A stretch of DNA of 64,000 bases from Nannocystis pusilla (GTDB lineage: Bacteria; Myxococcota_A; Polyangia; Nannocystales; Nannocystaceae). The stretch covers positions 117,108 through 181,107 of the forward strand of contig NZ_JAIRAU010000045.1 of assembly GCF_020073745.1 (NCBI RefSeq), in the 5' to 3' direction. Shown one piece after another: positions 8,137-16,876 of this stretch. How positions within the stretch are numbered: position 1 is the stretch's first letter; each line of letters opens with the position of its first letter. The translations under genes were made by a program, and so were the position numbers. The notes under the pieces were generated by a model that worked only from the letters and a program-made list of their open reading frames with translations, did not search any database and had not been told where the DNA came from.

Positions 8137-9243
8137 TCAGTCCTCTTGCTCGAGGACGAAGCCGTCGTCGATGCAGTAGAGGCGGGCGAGCGCGCTGCAA
8201 GTGAAAACCGAGAAACTGGTCCACCACCGCTCGGCGCGCCAGCTGTCCCATTCAGGACCGCTTTCGACAGCGAGCGCGTTGATGCCCGAGCGCGCTTGCA
8301 GCGACCCATCGGCCGCGGTCCAGCCGTCGCAGTGATCGTCGATGCTGAAGATCTCGCCGAAGGCCGAGGTGTTGGTCCACACTCGCTCCTTGAACAGAGT
8401 CTCGCCGAACTCGGTGCGAGCGATGCCGGTGTGCGGGCCGTTGTCCACGAGGTCGAGGAGGTCGTCGGCGACGACGAGACCGCCGGTCAGGATGACCGGG
8501 ACGCCAGGCAGATCCCACTGATCGAAGCGAGTCTCCGGCGACTGAAAATTGTCGCTGATCCAGGCGCGGTACTTGTTGGCGTTCGGCAACCCGGCGGCCG
8601 AGGCGGCGGCGCGGCATTTTAGATCCGCGCCCGAGACGCCGCCGAGGTTGCCGTTGAATTGCTGACTCGTCATGAAGAGCAAGCGGCCGTAATAGCCACA
8701 CATGAGCGAGCACGGCGCGAACTCGTCGTCGGTGACTCCGGTGCCGTTGAGCTCGCCCCGGTCGCAGATCTCGTACTCGACGTCGAGGATACCGTCGCCG
8801 CAGCGAGGGCCGTATTGACAGTCGAGAGGCCGGCACCCGTCGTAGGAATCATCGTTGCCGAGGCCGAAGTCGCACTGCTCGACGCCCTCGTGCACGAGGC
8901 CGTCGCCGCAGGAGGCGTGCTTGCACTCGAGCGTGCAGGCGCCGGTGTTGGCGTTGGCGGCGCCGAGGTCGCACTGCTCCTCGTCGCCGACGATGCCGTC
9001 GCCGCACACCGATCCGTCCGGCCCGGTCGTAAGATCGCCGGTCGAGGTGGTGCTCGACGTCGTGGGCTCGGTGGTCGTCGGTTGCTCCGAGGTCGTCGAG
9101 GACGACGACGGCGGATCGAAGGATGTCGGCGAGCCGCTCCCGCCGCCGGTGGCGGGCATCGAGGGCAGGGGATCGTCCGTGCAAGCTGTCCCGAGGGGCA
9201 TCACGAGGAGCGCGAGGAGATCAGTGTTGCGCGGCATGGTCAC
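8137..9243 (-). CDS. Lipoprotein with Cys-rich repeats and DUF1554-like domain
   Basis: A 368-residue surface lipoprotein. The GTG start at 9243 overlaps the upstream stop as GTGA; ATG at 9237 is an alternative. Lipobox PLGTAC lies near residue 21. A Ser/Thr/Pro linker follows to about 75. Three myxobacterial CGDGI-type repeats come next (CGDGIVGDEEQCDLG, CGDGLVHEGVEQCDFG, CGDGILDVEYEICDRG). The C-terminal ~180 residues begin LLFMTSQQFNGNLGG then SGADLKCRAAA and end LARLYCID, the DUF1554/endostatin-like pattern. It is a tandem paralogue of the next gene. Probably a surface binding protein. Confidence 0.85.
   Translation of the reverse strand: MTMPRNTDLLALLVMPLGTACTDDPLPSMPATGGGSGSPTSFDPPSSSSTTSEQPTTTEPTTSSTTSTGDLTTGPDGSVCGDGIVGDEEQCDLGAANANTGACTLECKHASCGDGLVHEGVEQCDFGLGNDDSYDGCRPLDCQYGPRCGDGILDVEYEICDRGELNGTGVTDDEFAPCSLMCGYYGRLLFMTSQQFNGNLGGVSGADLKCRAAASAAGLPNANKYRAWISDNFQSPETRFDQWDLPGVPVILTGGLVVADDLLDLVDNGPHTGIARTEFGETLFKERVWTNTSAFGEIFSIDDHCDGWTAADGSLQARSGINALAVESGPEWDSWRAERWWTSFSVFTCSALARLYCIDDGFVLEQED
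9187..9200. repeat. Dyad TGTCC-CGAG-GGGCA over a lipobox
   Basis: Read on the minus strand it encodes MPLGTAC, i.e. the lipobox of the lipoprotein gene. One arm mismatch. Confidence 0.65.
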
Positions 9244-10124
9244 TCCCCCTCGATGCAGTACAGCCGCGCGGCGAGGGCGGTGCAGGGCTGGGGGTTGACA
9301 TCGGGGTTGGGGAGCATCGTCCAGGACTCGTCGGTCGCGGAGGGCACACCGATGTAGGCCGAGAAGTCGGTGAGCTTCTCGGTGGTCCAGTTGTCGCAGT
9401 GGGTGCCGGGAGCGGCGGTGCCGTCAAACCTGGTGCCGGTGAGTACGCCGCCGCTGAGCTCCTGGTTGCCGTGCTCGTCGACGTCGATGGTTGCGGCGAT
9501 CGAGCCGGAGAAGAAGCGGTCGACGGTCTCGGCGACGACGACGCCGTCGGTGCGGACGTAGCGGCCGCGGCCCGGGTAGAGGCGGTCGCGGACGTCGTGC
9601 TCCGAGTCAGAGAGCCAGGCGATGAAGGTCTTCCAGGAGTCGTCGGCCTTGCCGCTCTGCAGGGCGTACTGGCGGCACAGGCTGTCGGCGCCCTCGACGC
9701 CGCCGAGTGCGCCGGTGTTGTGCAGGGCGGCGGAGGCGAAGACCCACCGGTTCTTGGTGCACTCGAAGCAGCGGTCGTCGTCGATGTCGTTGGCGTCGTC
9801 GCACTCCTCGTCGCCCTCGACGACGCCGTCGCCGCAGAAGGGCTCGGCGCCGGTGGTGGTCGTCGTCGTGTCGGCGGCGGTCGCGTCGGCGGTGCCGGTG
9901 GCGGCGTCCGAGGTGGTGCTCGTGGTGCCCGAGTGCGAGGCGTCGCCCGAGTCCGAACCCTCGGTGCTCGTCATGATCGAGGTGCTCTCGGCCCCGCCGC
10001 TGCTGCTCGTGGTCGCGTCGCTGCCACCGGTGGTCTTGTCGTACCCGTCGATGTACTTCAGGCCAGGTGCGGTGCAGCCGGCCAGGAGCAGCGCGGCGGG
10101 CAGGAGCGTGCGGATGCGCGACAT
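9240..10124 (-). CDS. Lipoprotein with DUF1554-like domain (paralogue)
   Basis: A 294-residue lipoprotein. The signal peptide MSRIRTLLPAALLLAGC has a classic lipobox at Cys17. The linker (about 25-95) is almost only Ser, Thr, Ala, Gly and Asp. One CGDGVVEGDEECDDAND repeat is followed by a DUF1554-like domain from about 130: WVFASAALHNTGALGG, EGADSLCRQYA, FIAWLSDS and final ALAARLYCIEGE. Same architecture as its downstream neighbour, with one Cys-rich repeat instead of three. The two genes overlap by 4 bp and are likely co-translated. Confidence 0.85.
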   Translation of the reverse strand: MSRIRTLLPAALLLAGCTAPGLKYIDGYDKTTGGSDATTSSSGGAESTSIMTSTEGSDSGDASHSGTTSTTSDAATGTADATAADTTTTTTGAEPFCGDGVVEGDEECDDANDIDDDRCFECTKNRWVFASAALHNTGALGGVEGADSLCRQYALQSGKADDSWKTFIAWLSDSEHDVRDRLYPGRGRYVRTDGVVVAETVDRFFSGSIAATIDVDEHGNQELSGGVLTGTRFDGTAAPGTHCDNWTTEKLTDFSAYIGVPSATDESWTMLPNPDVNPQPCTALAARLYCIEGE

Positions 10125-10320
10125 CGCGCAACGGTCTCATGATCGTCGGTAGCGTGTCAACCGAGGCCACGATCGCGCCGGGCGATGTCGCAGGGCGGTG
10201 TTGCGAACGAGCGCGACGGGCCTGTGCGGCCATCGCACTGGAACCCTACGCGCTTGCCGGGCGCGAGCGCGAGCGACCCTGGCCTGACTCGCATCTCGGT
10301 GCGAGCGGGCAGCTCAGCCG

Positions 10321-11514
10321 CTACTTCGGCGGCTTCTTCTTCGGCGCTGTCTTGGCGGCCTTCTTCGCGGGCGTGACCTTGGCGGTCTTCTTCGGCGCGG
10401 TCTTGGTGGCCTTCTTTGCAGGCGTGGCCTTGGCGATCTTCTTCGCGGGCGTGACCTTGGCGGTCTTCTTCGGCGCGGTCTTGGCGGCCTTCTTGGCGCT
10501 GGGCTTCGCGGACGCGGCGCGCTCGACGAACTCGAGCGCGGCGAGCTCTCGCCTCTCGTACTGCTTCGCGCTGTGACCGATCATGCGGCGCAAGATGTCG
10601 GCGGCGTCGGTGCCGTAGGCGTCGACGATGTCGAACGACAGCCAGAGCGGCCTGCGGGGGGTGCCCTCGCCGAAGACGCGGGTGATCAGCTCGACGGCCG
10701 AATTCGCGTCGAGCAGGGCCGGGTAGAGGAACGGCAGCGGATCGGGGCTCTCGTCGAGCGCTGATTGCATCAATTCGGCCTTCACCGCCTCGGCGATCGA
10801 GGGATCGCGCGACAGGGCGAACGCGACGCGGCAGCGGATGTTCAAGACGTGGGGGCCGAGGCCCTTCCACCGCGCGAGGAGCGGCCGCGCCGCGGCGAGC
10901 TCGCGGGCGAACGCGTCGTCGGGCAGCGATGAGACCCACACGCGCAAGGCCCACCACAGCGGAGACGTGACATTGTGCACCCCGTCGTACAGGACCCAGG
11001 TGTCGTCGTTGGGAGCGACGAGCTCGCAGTCGAAGAACCCCTCGCTCCGTTCGTATTCCAGCGAGAATTGCCCGGGACTCGTGAGCACCTCGAGGCAGAA
11101 CGCGAGGCCCTTCGAGCCGGCCCAGAAGTCGACGAGCGCGCGGGCATGACGCCAGCCGCCCCACCTGTCCAGCAGCGTAGGGTCGTTGCTGTCGGTCCGA
11201 ATGTGCTCGAGGACGTATGCCCGCACGAGCTCCTTGAGGACGTCGAGGTCCTGCGGTCGCTCCGGGCGCTCGAGCTCGGCGAGCACCGCGGCGAGGCACG
11301 ACCGGACCGGCTTGAACTTCGTGACGAAGCGCCGGGGGAACAGCACGCGGGGGCCGAGCTGGGTCTCCTTCTTCACCCGCTGGGCGTAAATCGCGGTGAG
11401 CTGGAGCCACGCGTCATCGGGGGTGGCGGCGAGCGGGTCGCTCGCGTGACGGTTGCGTGGCCCGTGCAGCTTGAGCCGGTGCACTTTCGTCCATGGCAGG
11501 GTAGCCGTCGTCAT
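10321..11514 (-). CDS. Unknown protein with histone-H1-like lysine-rich tail
   Basis: A 397-residue cytoplasmic protein. Residues 1-330 form a globular, tryptophan-rich domain with segments such as WVLYDGVHNVTSPLWW and FDIVDAYGTDAADILRRMIGH; no family was recognised. The final ~63 residues are nearly pure Lys/Ala/Pro/Thr with a repeated AKKTAPKKTAKVTP-type unit, like histone H1 or bacterial HU-extension tails that bind DNA or polyanions. A similar tail is found on the FGE-like protein at 17.8-18.9 kb. The protein stands alone. Function unknown; nucleic-acid association is inferred from the tail only. Confidence 0.75.
   Translation of the reverse strand: MTTATLPWTKVHRLKLHGPRNRHASDPLAATPDDAWLQLTAIYAQRVKKETQLGPRVLFPRRFVTKFKPVRSCLAAVLAELERPERPQDLDVLKELVRAYVLEHIRTDSNDPTLLDRWGGWRHARALVDFWAGSKGLAFCLEVLTSPGQFSLEYERSEGFFDCELVAPNDDTWVLYDGVHNVTSPLWWALRVWVSSLPDDAFARELAAARPLLARWKGLGPHVLNIRCRVAFALSRDPSIAEAVKAELMQSALDESPDPLPFLYPALLDANSAVELITRVFGEGTPRRPLWLSFDIVDAYGTDAADILRRMIGHSAKQYERRELAALEFVERAASAKPSAKKAAKTAPKKTAKVTPAKKIAKATPAKKATKTAPKKTAKVTPAKKAAKTAPKKKPPK
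10324..10512. repeat. Internal tandem repeats coding the Lys/Ala/Pro tail
   Basis: Imperfect DNA repeats with alternating TTCTTCGGCGC and GGCGTGACCTTGGCGGTC blocks encode the tail of the gene on the minus strand. Such arrays vary in copy number between strains. Confidence 0.7.
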
Positions 11515-12127
11515 TCAGGGCGATGGTATGCGCGACGCCGGCTGGAGTCGAGCGTGAAGTGCTCGAACATTGAATTGCTACGGCCGTGTTCGGGCGAGGT
11601 TCGGGACCTCGCGAGGGCGACGATTGGGGGGAATGCCGCGAGGAGGCAGTTCGATCCTCACGGGGGAGAGCTCCATGCTGCGGCGGTCGTCGCATTCGTC
11701 GTCGTCTGCGAGAGGTCGATGCTCGTGCGCAGGTGCGAGACATCGGTCGGGTGCGCGTCTCCTTATGGCGAGCTGTCGATGCATTTCAGCCCAGGGAGAT
11801 GTTTGAGGCGGTGCTGGCGCCGGTCGGTCCAATCGATGCATCCGCGCGGTCGCAGAGTGGATGATAAGAACGACGACGCGCGCCAATCGTCTACTTCGTG
11901 GGTGTGGGTGGTCGTGGCGGCACCCGATGCCCGACGGACGCCGCACGTGGGGCGAGTTCGTGGCGCTCTTGCTCGATCCATCTCGGCCATTCGAGTGGAA
12001 CGGGTCGCGCCTTGTAAGGCGGACGAATCAGCGGACACTTTTCGGTGACCCGCATCGAACTGACGGACAGATCACTCAGAGCCGCCACTAACTTCGTGCA
12101 CAGTGTTTCCCGGAAAGGATACTTAAC
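11515..12127. other. Intergenic stretch upstream of a secreted-protein gene
   Basis: About 610 bp in which several overlapping frames are open on both strands, but none has the codon bias, start signal or recognisable sequence of a real gene. Base composition is less GC-rich than the flanks. A GGAAAGGA ribosome site at 12112-12119 ends the region. It may hold a decayed gene; I cannot show one. Confidence 0.45.
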
Positions 12128-12706
12128 ATGCGAAACAAGTTCATTGCATTGGTCTCTACCTTTTCCCTCACCGCCATGCTCGGGGCGACGGTGGCGCTGG
12201 CAGCGAGCGTGCACCTCAAGGGCGGCGCGAACGCCGAGCCGAGCTTCACGGACCTGGGCCTTGCGCTGCAGGCGAGCGGGGCCCTCGCGGGGCTCGGCGC
12301 GGGCGACATCGTGATCAGTCTTGCGGGCACGGGTCAGGCGACCGCGGTCTGTGTCAACCCGTCCGGCGTCAATCAACCGCCGGGACAGAATCCTGCGCCG
12401 ATCACCCTTACGGGTACCGAACCGATCTCGGAGGGCGAAATCAAGAACGGGAACGTGTCCTTCGTTGTGCAGACGGATCCTGCTCCGAGTTCGATCGCCG
12501 GCGCGCCCGGCTGCCCCAATTCCCGGTGGACCGAGAACGTCACCGCCTTCGCCTTCACGGCGGCAACCATCACGGTCACCCTGGACGAGAACAGTAACGA
12601 GGTGGTGGACCCAGGCGAAGAGACCCTGCTGACCGTCACCTGCACGTTCAGCCAGCCCACCAGTAATGGCCCGGTGCCCCAGAGCAACGTGATCAACTGC
12701 GTGTAG
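12128..12706 (+). CDS. Secreted protein of unknown function
   Basis: A 192-residue protein with ribosome site GGAAAGGA 8 bp before ATG. The signal peptide MRNKFIALVSTFSLTAMLGATVALA ends in an ALA-A signal peptidase I site, so the protein is exported without a lipid anchor. The mature part is beta-rich with many Thr/Val/Asn residues and four cysteines, including AGAPGCPNS and a VTCTF segment. No family was recognised. It is probably a single-gene unit with its own promoter in the preceding 600-bp gap. Confidence 0.8.
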   Translation: MRNKFIALVSTFSLTAMLGATVALAASVHLKGGANAEPSFTDLGLALQASGALAGLGAGDIVISLAGTGQATAVCVNPSGVNQPPGQNPAPITLTGTEPISEGEIKNGNVSFVVQTDPAPSSIAGAPGCPNSRWTENVTAFAFTAATITVTLDENSNEVVDPGEETLLTVTCTFSQPTSNGPVPQSNVINCV

Positions 12707-12834
12707 CTAATCCGTAGCCGGCATAGCGGCAGGGCCAGCGTCTGCGTAGGCGCGAGTCAGGGCAGCGGAACAGGTCGCTGCTGCTCTGCGTCGCGGTCGG
12801 CGGAATGACGCGGGCACAGGCGAGCGGAGTCCCG

Positions 12835-13974
12835 TCAACCCGGGGAGACGGGCTCCGGCGCGAGGAGGGGGCGCGGGGGGCCGAGGGCCAGGGAGGGGCG
12901 GGGTTCGGGTGCGGGCAGGGGGAACGGCTCGGGCAGGCCTTTGATGTACACGTCGTGCTTCGAGTACGGGATCTCGATGTTCGCGGCGGTCAGGGCCTTG
13001 TAGACGCGGCAGTTGAGGTTGTCGAGCACCTCCTCCAGGAGGCCGGGCTGGTGGATCCACACCAGCAGCGAGAGCTCGAGGCCCGAGCGGCCGAAGCTGG
13101 TGAACACGACCGTGGGGGCCGGCTCGTCGCAGATGTGGGGCTGTCCTTTGGGACACTCGAGGAGCACGGCGCGGACGAGGTCGATGTCGGAGCCGATGGC
13201 GACGGAGACCTTGACCGACACGCGCTCCTTCTCGGTCGGGCCGGCGCTCTCGTTGACGACCTTCGAGTTGCCGATGATCGAGTTGGGGACGTTGATCTCG
13301 ATGTTGTCGCGCGTGAGGATCCGGGTCGAGCGCAGGCCGATGTCGGTGACGCGCCCGCGCAGGCCGTCGTCGAACTTGATCATGTCGCCGATCTTGTAGG
13401 GGGCGTCGGCGAGGATGAAGATGCCGGCGAACAGGTTGGCCAGCGAGTCCTTGGCGGCGAAGCCGACGGCGATGCCGACGATGCCCGCGGAGGCGAGCCA
13501 GCCGGTGACGTCGACCTTCCACGCCAGCAGGGCGAAGTAGGTCGCGCCGCCGACCAGCAACAGCTTGGCGAACATGTCGAACAGCGGCAGCGTGCGCGGC
13601 TGGAGGAACGCGCCGTCGCCGGCGCGCCGGCTGAAGTGGTGCAGCAGGAGGGTGGCGATCCGGAAGGCGGCGCGCGTCCACACGATCACGGCGATCGTCT
13701 CGAGCGCGGCGTCGCCGATGTGCCCGAAGCGCCCCTCGCCGTCGAGGATGCCGGCCGACCAGTGGAAGCCGACCAGCAGCACGGTGATGAAGACCGGGCG
13801 CCGCAAGATCGCGACGATCTGGTCGTCGAGGTCGGTCTTGGTCTTCCGCACCAGGATCTGCACGACGCCGCGGAAGAACAGCTCGACGAGGAAGGCGCCG
13901 AGGAAGGCGCCGAGGAGGACGGCGGCCGCGCGGACCGGGGGGACTTCGAGCAGCTCCAGCAGCGCTTGGGGCAT
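12835..13974 (-). CDS. MscS-family mechanosensitive channel
   Basis: A 379-residue membrane protein. Hydrophobic helices lie at about 18-40, 58-75, 85-110 and 135-155. The pore-lining TM3 and following segment are VTGWLASAGIVGIAVGFAAKDSLANLFAGIFILADAPY in pattern, and the MscS beta domain follows (IGDMIKFDDGLRGRVTDIGLRSTRI, IEINVPNSIIGNSKVVN). The C-terminus ends in a Pro/Leu-rich tail of about 35 residues. Expected to release solutes on hypo-osmotic shock. A perfect dyad repeat lies in the cytoplasmic domain. It is 86 bp downstream of the redox-fold lipoprotein gene. Confidence 0.92.
   Translation of the reverse strand: MPQALLELLEVPPVRAAAVLLGAFLGAFLVELFFRGVVQILVRKTKTDLDDQIVAILRRPVFITVLLVGFHWSAGILDGEGRFGHIGDAALETIAVIVWTRAAFRIATLLLHHFSRRAGDGAFLQPRTLPLFDMFAKLLLVGGATYFALLAWKVDVTGWLASAGIVGIAVGFAAKDSLANLFAGIFILADAPYKIGDMIKFDDGLRGRVTDIGLRSTRILTRDNIEINVPNSIIGNSKVVNESAGPTEKERVSVKVSVAIGSDIDLVRAVLLECPKGQPHICDEPAPTVVFTSFGRSGLELSLLVWIHQPGLLEEVLDNLNCRVYKALTAANIEIPYSKHDVYIKGLPEPFPLPAPEPRPSLALGPPRPLLAPEPVSPG
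13142..13155. repeat. 14-bp dyad TGTCC-TTTG-GGACA
   Basis: Perfect arms inside the mscS-type gene; the minus strand encodes LLECPKGQP in the cytoplasmic vestibule domain. Confidence 0.75.
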
Positions 13975-14060
13975 ATCCGGGCCAGCGAGGATGCCGTGAC
14001 GCCCGGCCGCGGTTCAAGTCATGAGAGCGAATGCGCGTGTTGAGGTGTGGTCTTTCGACC

Positions 14061-14621
14061 TCAGGGGCCCAGGGCCGCGCGGACGGCGTCGGCGAGCCCG
14101 CGCGAGGCCTCGGGCGCAGGGCCGCCGGCGACGTGGACGATCCGCCCGTCGCGGCCGAGGACCAGCGCGGTCGGCAGGGCGGCGAGCTGCAAGCGGGCCG
14201 CGAGGGCGCCTTGCGGGTCCCAGCCGAGCTCGAAGCCGTGGAGGCGCAGGTCGGGTTCGGGGCTGAGGATGCTGCGGTCGTGGTCGAGGGCGACGAGGAC
14301 GACGGCGAGGCGAGCGGCGCCGTGCTCGCGCAGGAGGTCGTTGTAGAGGGCGAAGCTGGCCGGCCACGAGGGCAGCGCGGCGGAGGTGAGCTCGAGGACG
14401 ACGACGCGGCCGCGCAGGCTGGGCAGCGGGAGGGCCGGACCGGCGAGCAGGGGGACGGTGAGGTCGAGGACTTCGCCGGCGGCGTGGCGGATCGGCGCGT
14501 CGGGCAGGACCGGCGCGTCGGGCGGCGGCGGCTCGGGCGGGGGTCCGGTCTGCGGACGCGTGCAGGCGGCGGTCGACGCCACGAGCGCCGCGAGCCGGAG
14601 CACGCGGGACGGGCGGCTCAT
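14061..14621 (-). CDS. Thioredoxin-fold lipoprotein lacking the CxxC motif
   Basis: A 186-residue protein that starts at 14621 and overlaps the hemE stop by ATGA. The signal MSRPSRVLRLAALVASTAAC has a lipobox (STAAC). A Pro-rich linker is followed by a TlpA/peroxiredoxin-like layout: DLTVPLLAG, LPSLRGRVVVLELTS, LAVVLVALDHD, ALPTALVLGRDGRIVHVAGG. At the place where TlpA has WxxCxxC the sequence is ELTSAALPSWPASF, so no redox cysteine pair exists. It may act as a non-catalytic binding protein. Coupling to hemE suggests, but does not prove, a haem-related role. Confidence 0.7.
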   Translation of the reverse strand: MSRPSRVLRLAALVASTAACTRPQTGPPPEPPPPDAPVLPDAPIRHAAGEVLDLTVPLLAGPALPLPSLRGRVVVLELTSAALPSWPASFALYNDLLREHGAARLAVVLVALDHDRSILSPEPDLRLHGFELGWDPQGALAARLQLAALPTALVLGRDGRIVHVAGGPAPEASRGLADAVRAALGP

Positions 14622-15634
14622 GCGTCGTGGACCGTGTCGACCAGGAGGCGCGCGATCGTCGGGTCGGTGTGACGCGAGATCCCGTGACCGAGGTTGAAGA
14701 TGTGGGCCTTCGCGCGCCGGCCGGCCGCGACCACCGCCCGCGCCTTGCGCTCGACCAGCGCCGGCGGGCCGAGCAGCGCGAACGGGTCGAGGTTGCCCTG
14801 CACGACCCGCTCGGGGCCGACGACGTCGATCGCCCGGTCGAGCTCGATCGACCAGTCGACGCCGACGACGTCGGCCGCGGTCTCGGCGGCGAACGCCAGC
14901 AGGTTGGCGTTGCCGCGGGTGAAGTTGATCAGCGGGACGCCGAACTCGCGCACGGCGGCGCACAGGCGGGCGGTGTGGGGGTGCACGTGCTCGCGGTAGT
15001 CGTCGGGGGCGAGCGCGCCGGCCCAGCTGTCGAACACCTGCAGCGCGTCGACGCCGGCCTCGACCTGGCCGCGCAGGTAGTCGATCAGCAGGTCGGTGAG
15101 CCGCTCCATCAGATGTCCGAAGAGACCTGGCTCGCAGAACATGAGCGATTTGACATGTTCGAACTCGCGGCTGGTCTTGCCCTCGACGAGGTAGCTGAGG
15201 GTGGTGAAGGGCGCGCCGCAGAAGCCGATCAGCGGCACGCGGTCGGCGAGGGCGGCCTTGCAGGCGCGCACGGCCGCGTACACGTAGTGGCAGGCCTCGC
15301 GCGGGTCGATCCACTGCAGGCGGTCGACGTCGGCCCGGGTGCGCACGGGCGCGGCGATCACCGGCGAGGGCTCGAAGCGGACGTCGACGCCGAGGGCGTC
15401 GAACACCACGAGGATGTCGGAGAACAGGATGGCGGCGTCGACGCCGAGGCGGTCGATCGGCTGCAGGGTGACCTCGGCGCACAGGTCGGGGCTGCGGCAC
15501 AGTTCCTCGAAGCTGACCCGGGCCCGCACGGCGCGGTACTCCGGGAGGTAGCGCCCTGCCTGTCTCATGAGCCAGATCGGGGTCCGCTCGGGGCGTTCGC
15601 CGCGGCAGGCGCGGAGGAAGCTGTCGTTCTGCAT
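14618..15634 (-). CDS. hemE: Uroporphyrinogen decarboxylase
   Basis: A 338-residue enzyme starting MQNDSFLRACRGERPERTPIWLMRQAGRYLPEYR, the diagnostic HemE N-terminus with the RQAGRYLPEYR signature. Also seen: ILFSDILV (substrate Asp), GFCGAPFTTLSYLVEG, FDSWAGAL and FNLGHGI. Reaction: four decarboxylations turning uroporphyrinogen III into coproporphyrinogen III in haem synthesis. The frame runs further upstream in the same phase but that part is not homologous. The gene reads into the thioredoxin-fold lipoprotein gene with a 4-bp overlap. Confidence 0.95.
   Translation of the reverse strand: MQNDSFLRACRGERPERTPIWLMRQAGRYLPEYRAVRARVSFEELCRSPDLCAEVTLQPIDRLGVDAAILFSDILVVFDALGVDVRFEPSPVIAAPVRTRADVDRLQWIDPREACHYVYAAVRACKAALADRVPLIGFCGAPFTTLSYLVEGKTSREFEHVKSLMFCEPGLFGHLMERLTDLLIDYLRGQVEAGVDALQVFDSWAGALAPDDYREHVHPHTARLCAAVREFGVPLINFTRGNANLLAFAAETAADVVGVDWSIELDRAIDVVGPERVVQGNLDPFALLGPPALVERKARAVVAAGRRAKAHIFNLGHGISRHTDPTIARLLVDTVHDA
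15114..15169. repeat. Four dyad-like units in phase within hemE
   Basis: TGTCC-GAAG-AGACC, TGGCT-CGCA-GAACA, TGAGC-GATT-TGACA and TGTTC-GAAC-TCGCG follow each other at an exact 14-bp step. Arms are degenerate but each begins with T and three of four end in C/A of GACA-type. The encoded protein (EHVKSLMFCEPGLFGHLM) lies in a normally conserved part of HemE with no extra length. Confidence 0.5.
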
Positions 15635-15763
15635 GGCCCGGGGACGATAGCGCACCCTGGCGGGCGCGGGGCCCCGCGTCCGGGGCGCGGACGCACACGC
15701 GGGGCTGGAGCGGTCCGTCGGGCCCCCTGGCGCGCGCCCGGACCGTTTGCCATCCTTCGGCCC

Positions 15764-16663
15764 ATGCGACTTAGATCTCTCTTGTTGATCTCCACCATCG
15801 GTCTCGGGTGTTCGACGGCGGCCTCCCAGGGCGAGAGCCTCGGCAACTCGACGGCGACCGCGACCGACACCGGCACCAGCGACCCGAGCGGGATGACGAG
15901 TCCCGGCGGCTCGACCGACTCGCCGACCACGGGGGTGTCGGGGCCGACGCCCGACACCAGCACGACCGGATTGAGCGACCCCACCGGGGAGGGCCCCGCG
16001 ACGACCTCGGACAGCACGACCGGGGCGATCACCACGACCGAGTCGACGACGACGATCGACACGGGCACGACGGGCGAGACGACGACCACCACCGGCGACA
16101 CCGAGACCGACACCGAGGCCGGCACGACCACGGGCGGCACGACCGGGCCGATCGGCGGCGGGCCGTGCGTCACCGACGAGGACTGCAAGCTCCACGACGA
16201 TTGCTGCTCGTGCTACGCGATCCCCGTCGACCAGGACGACGCGGTCTGCGACGAGCGGTGCGACCAGACGCAGTGCCAGCAGATCGGCATCGACGAGGCG
16301 AAGTGCGTGCTCGGCCAGTGCACGACCGAGAAGGTCGACTGCAGCAGCGATGTCCTGTGCGACTCGCTGCCGCCGGACTGCCCGCCGGGCAAGCTGCCCG
16401 GCGTCACGGGCGGGTGCTGGAGCGGCGCGTGCGTGCCGGCGGTGTCGTGCGACAAGGTGCCGGACTGCAATGCGTGCCCCGACGAGCTGCTGTGCGTCGA
16501 GAACCAGGCGTTCGTGTTCGAGCACGTGTGCCTGCCGATGCCCGAGGCGTGCGGCGGCGAGGCCAGCTGCGGGTGCGCCGAGGAGGCCTGCGTCCAGCCG
16601 TTCGGGTTCTGCGGCGAGGGGGCCGGCGAGGTCGATCTGGCGTGCTCGTGCCCGAACTGCTGA
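15764..16663 (+). CDS. Cys-rich lipoprotein with Thr linker
   Basis: A 299-residue protein starting MRLRSLLLISTIGLGC (lipobox LGC at residue 16). Residues about 25-130 are a Thr/Ser/Gly/Asp linker. The remaining 165 residues hold over 25 cysteines in short repeats (CVTDEDCKLHDDCCSCYA, CQQIGIDEAKCVLGQC, CGGEASCGCAEEAC), consistent with a disulfide-stabilised surface domain. The pattern CVTDEDC is like the Cys repeats of other myxobacterial lipoproteins and tail-fibre-like secreted proteins. Function unknown. It is divergent from hemE, separated by 129 bp. Confidence 0.82.
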   Translation: MRLRSLLLISTIGLGCSTAASQGESLGNSTATATDTGTSDPSGMTSPGGSTDSPTTGVSGPTPDTSTTGLSDPTGEGPATTSDSTTGAITTTESTTTIDTGTTGETTTTTGDTETDTEAGTTTGGTTGPIGGGPCVTDEDCKLHDDCCSCYAIPVDQDDAVCDERCDQTQCQQIGIDEAKCVLGQCTTEKVDCSSDVLCDSLPPDCPPGKLPGVTGGCWSGACVPAVSCDKVPDCNACPDELLCVENQAFVFEHVCLPMPEACGGEASCGCAEEACVQPFGFCGEGAGEVDLACSCPNC

Positions 16664-16666
16664 GGG

Positions 16667-16876
16667 CTACGGCCGGCAGCGCTCGGGCGACCACAAGTGC
16701 GCTGCGCGTCCGTCGAGGAGGCGCACGCACGGGTCGGGGTCGATGAGGTCGAAGGCGCCGACGGGGCCGAGCTCGACGAGCTGCTCGGGCTCGCCGCGCG
16801 CGGATCTCGTGCACGCGACCGGAGCCGTGGCGCAGGCGCACAGGGCTCCGCGCGCGGCCGGGAGTCGCTTCAACAT
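16667..16876 (-). CDS. Small hypothetical protein coupled to ogt
   Basis: A 69-residue frame starting at ATG 16876, overlapping the last codons of ogt and ending 4 bp from the convergent lipoprotein stop. The N-terminus (MLKRLPAARGALCACATAPVAC) looks like a short basic region plus a weak hydrophobic core with Cys, perhaps a lipoprotein signal. The C-terminal CVRLLDGRAAHLW segment shows no family. Overlap with the upstream gene supports translation; no homology could be checked. Confidence 0.45.
   Translation of the reverse strand: MLKRLPAARGALCACATAPVACTRSARGEPEQLVELGPVGAFDLIDPDPCVRLLDGRAAHLWSPERCRP

Noticed and set aside
12805..14043. Plus-strand frame opposite the MscS gene
   Set aside because: Low-complexity Asp/Glu/Gly/Val/Arg sequence, a shadow of the MscS gene.
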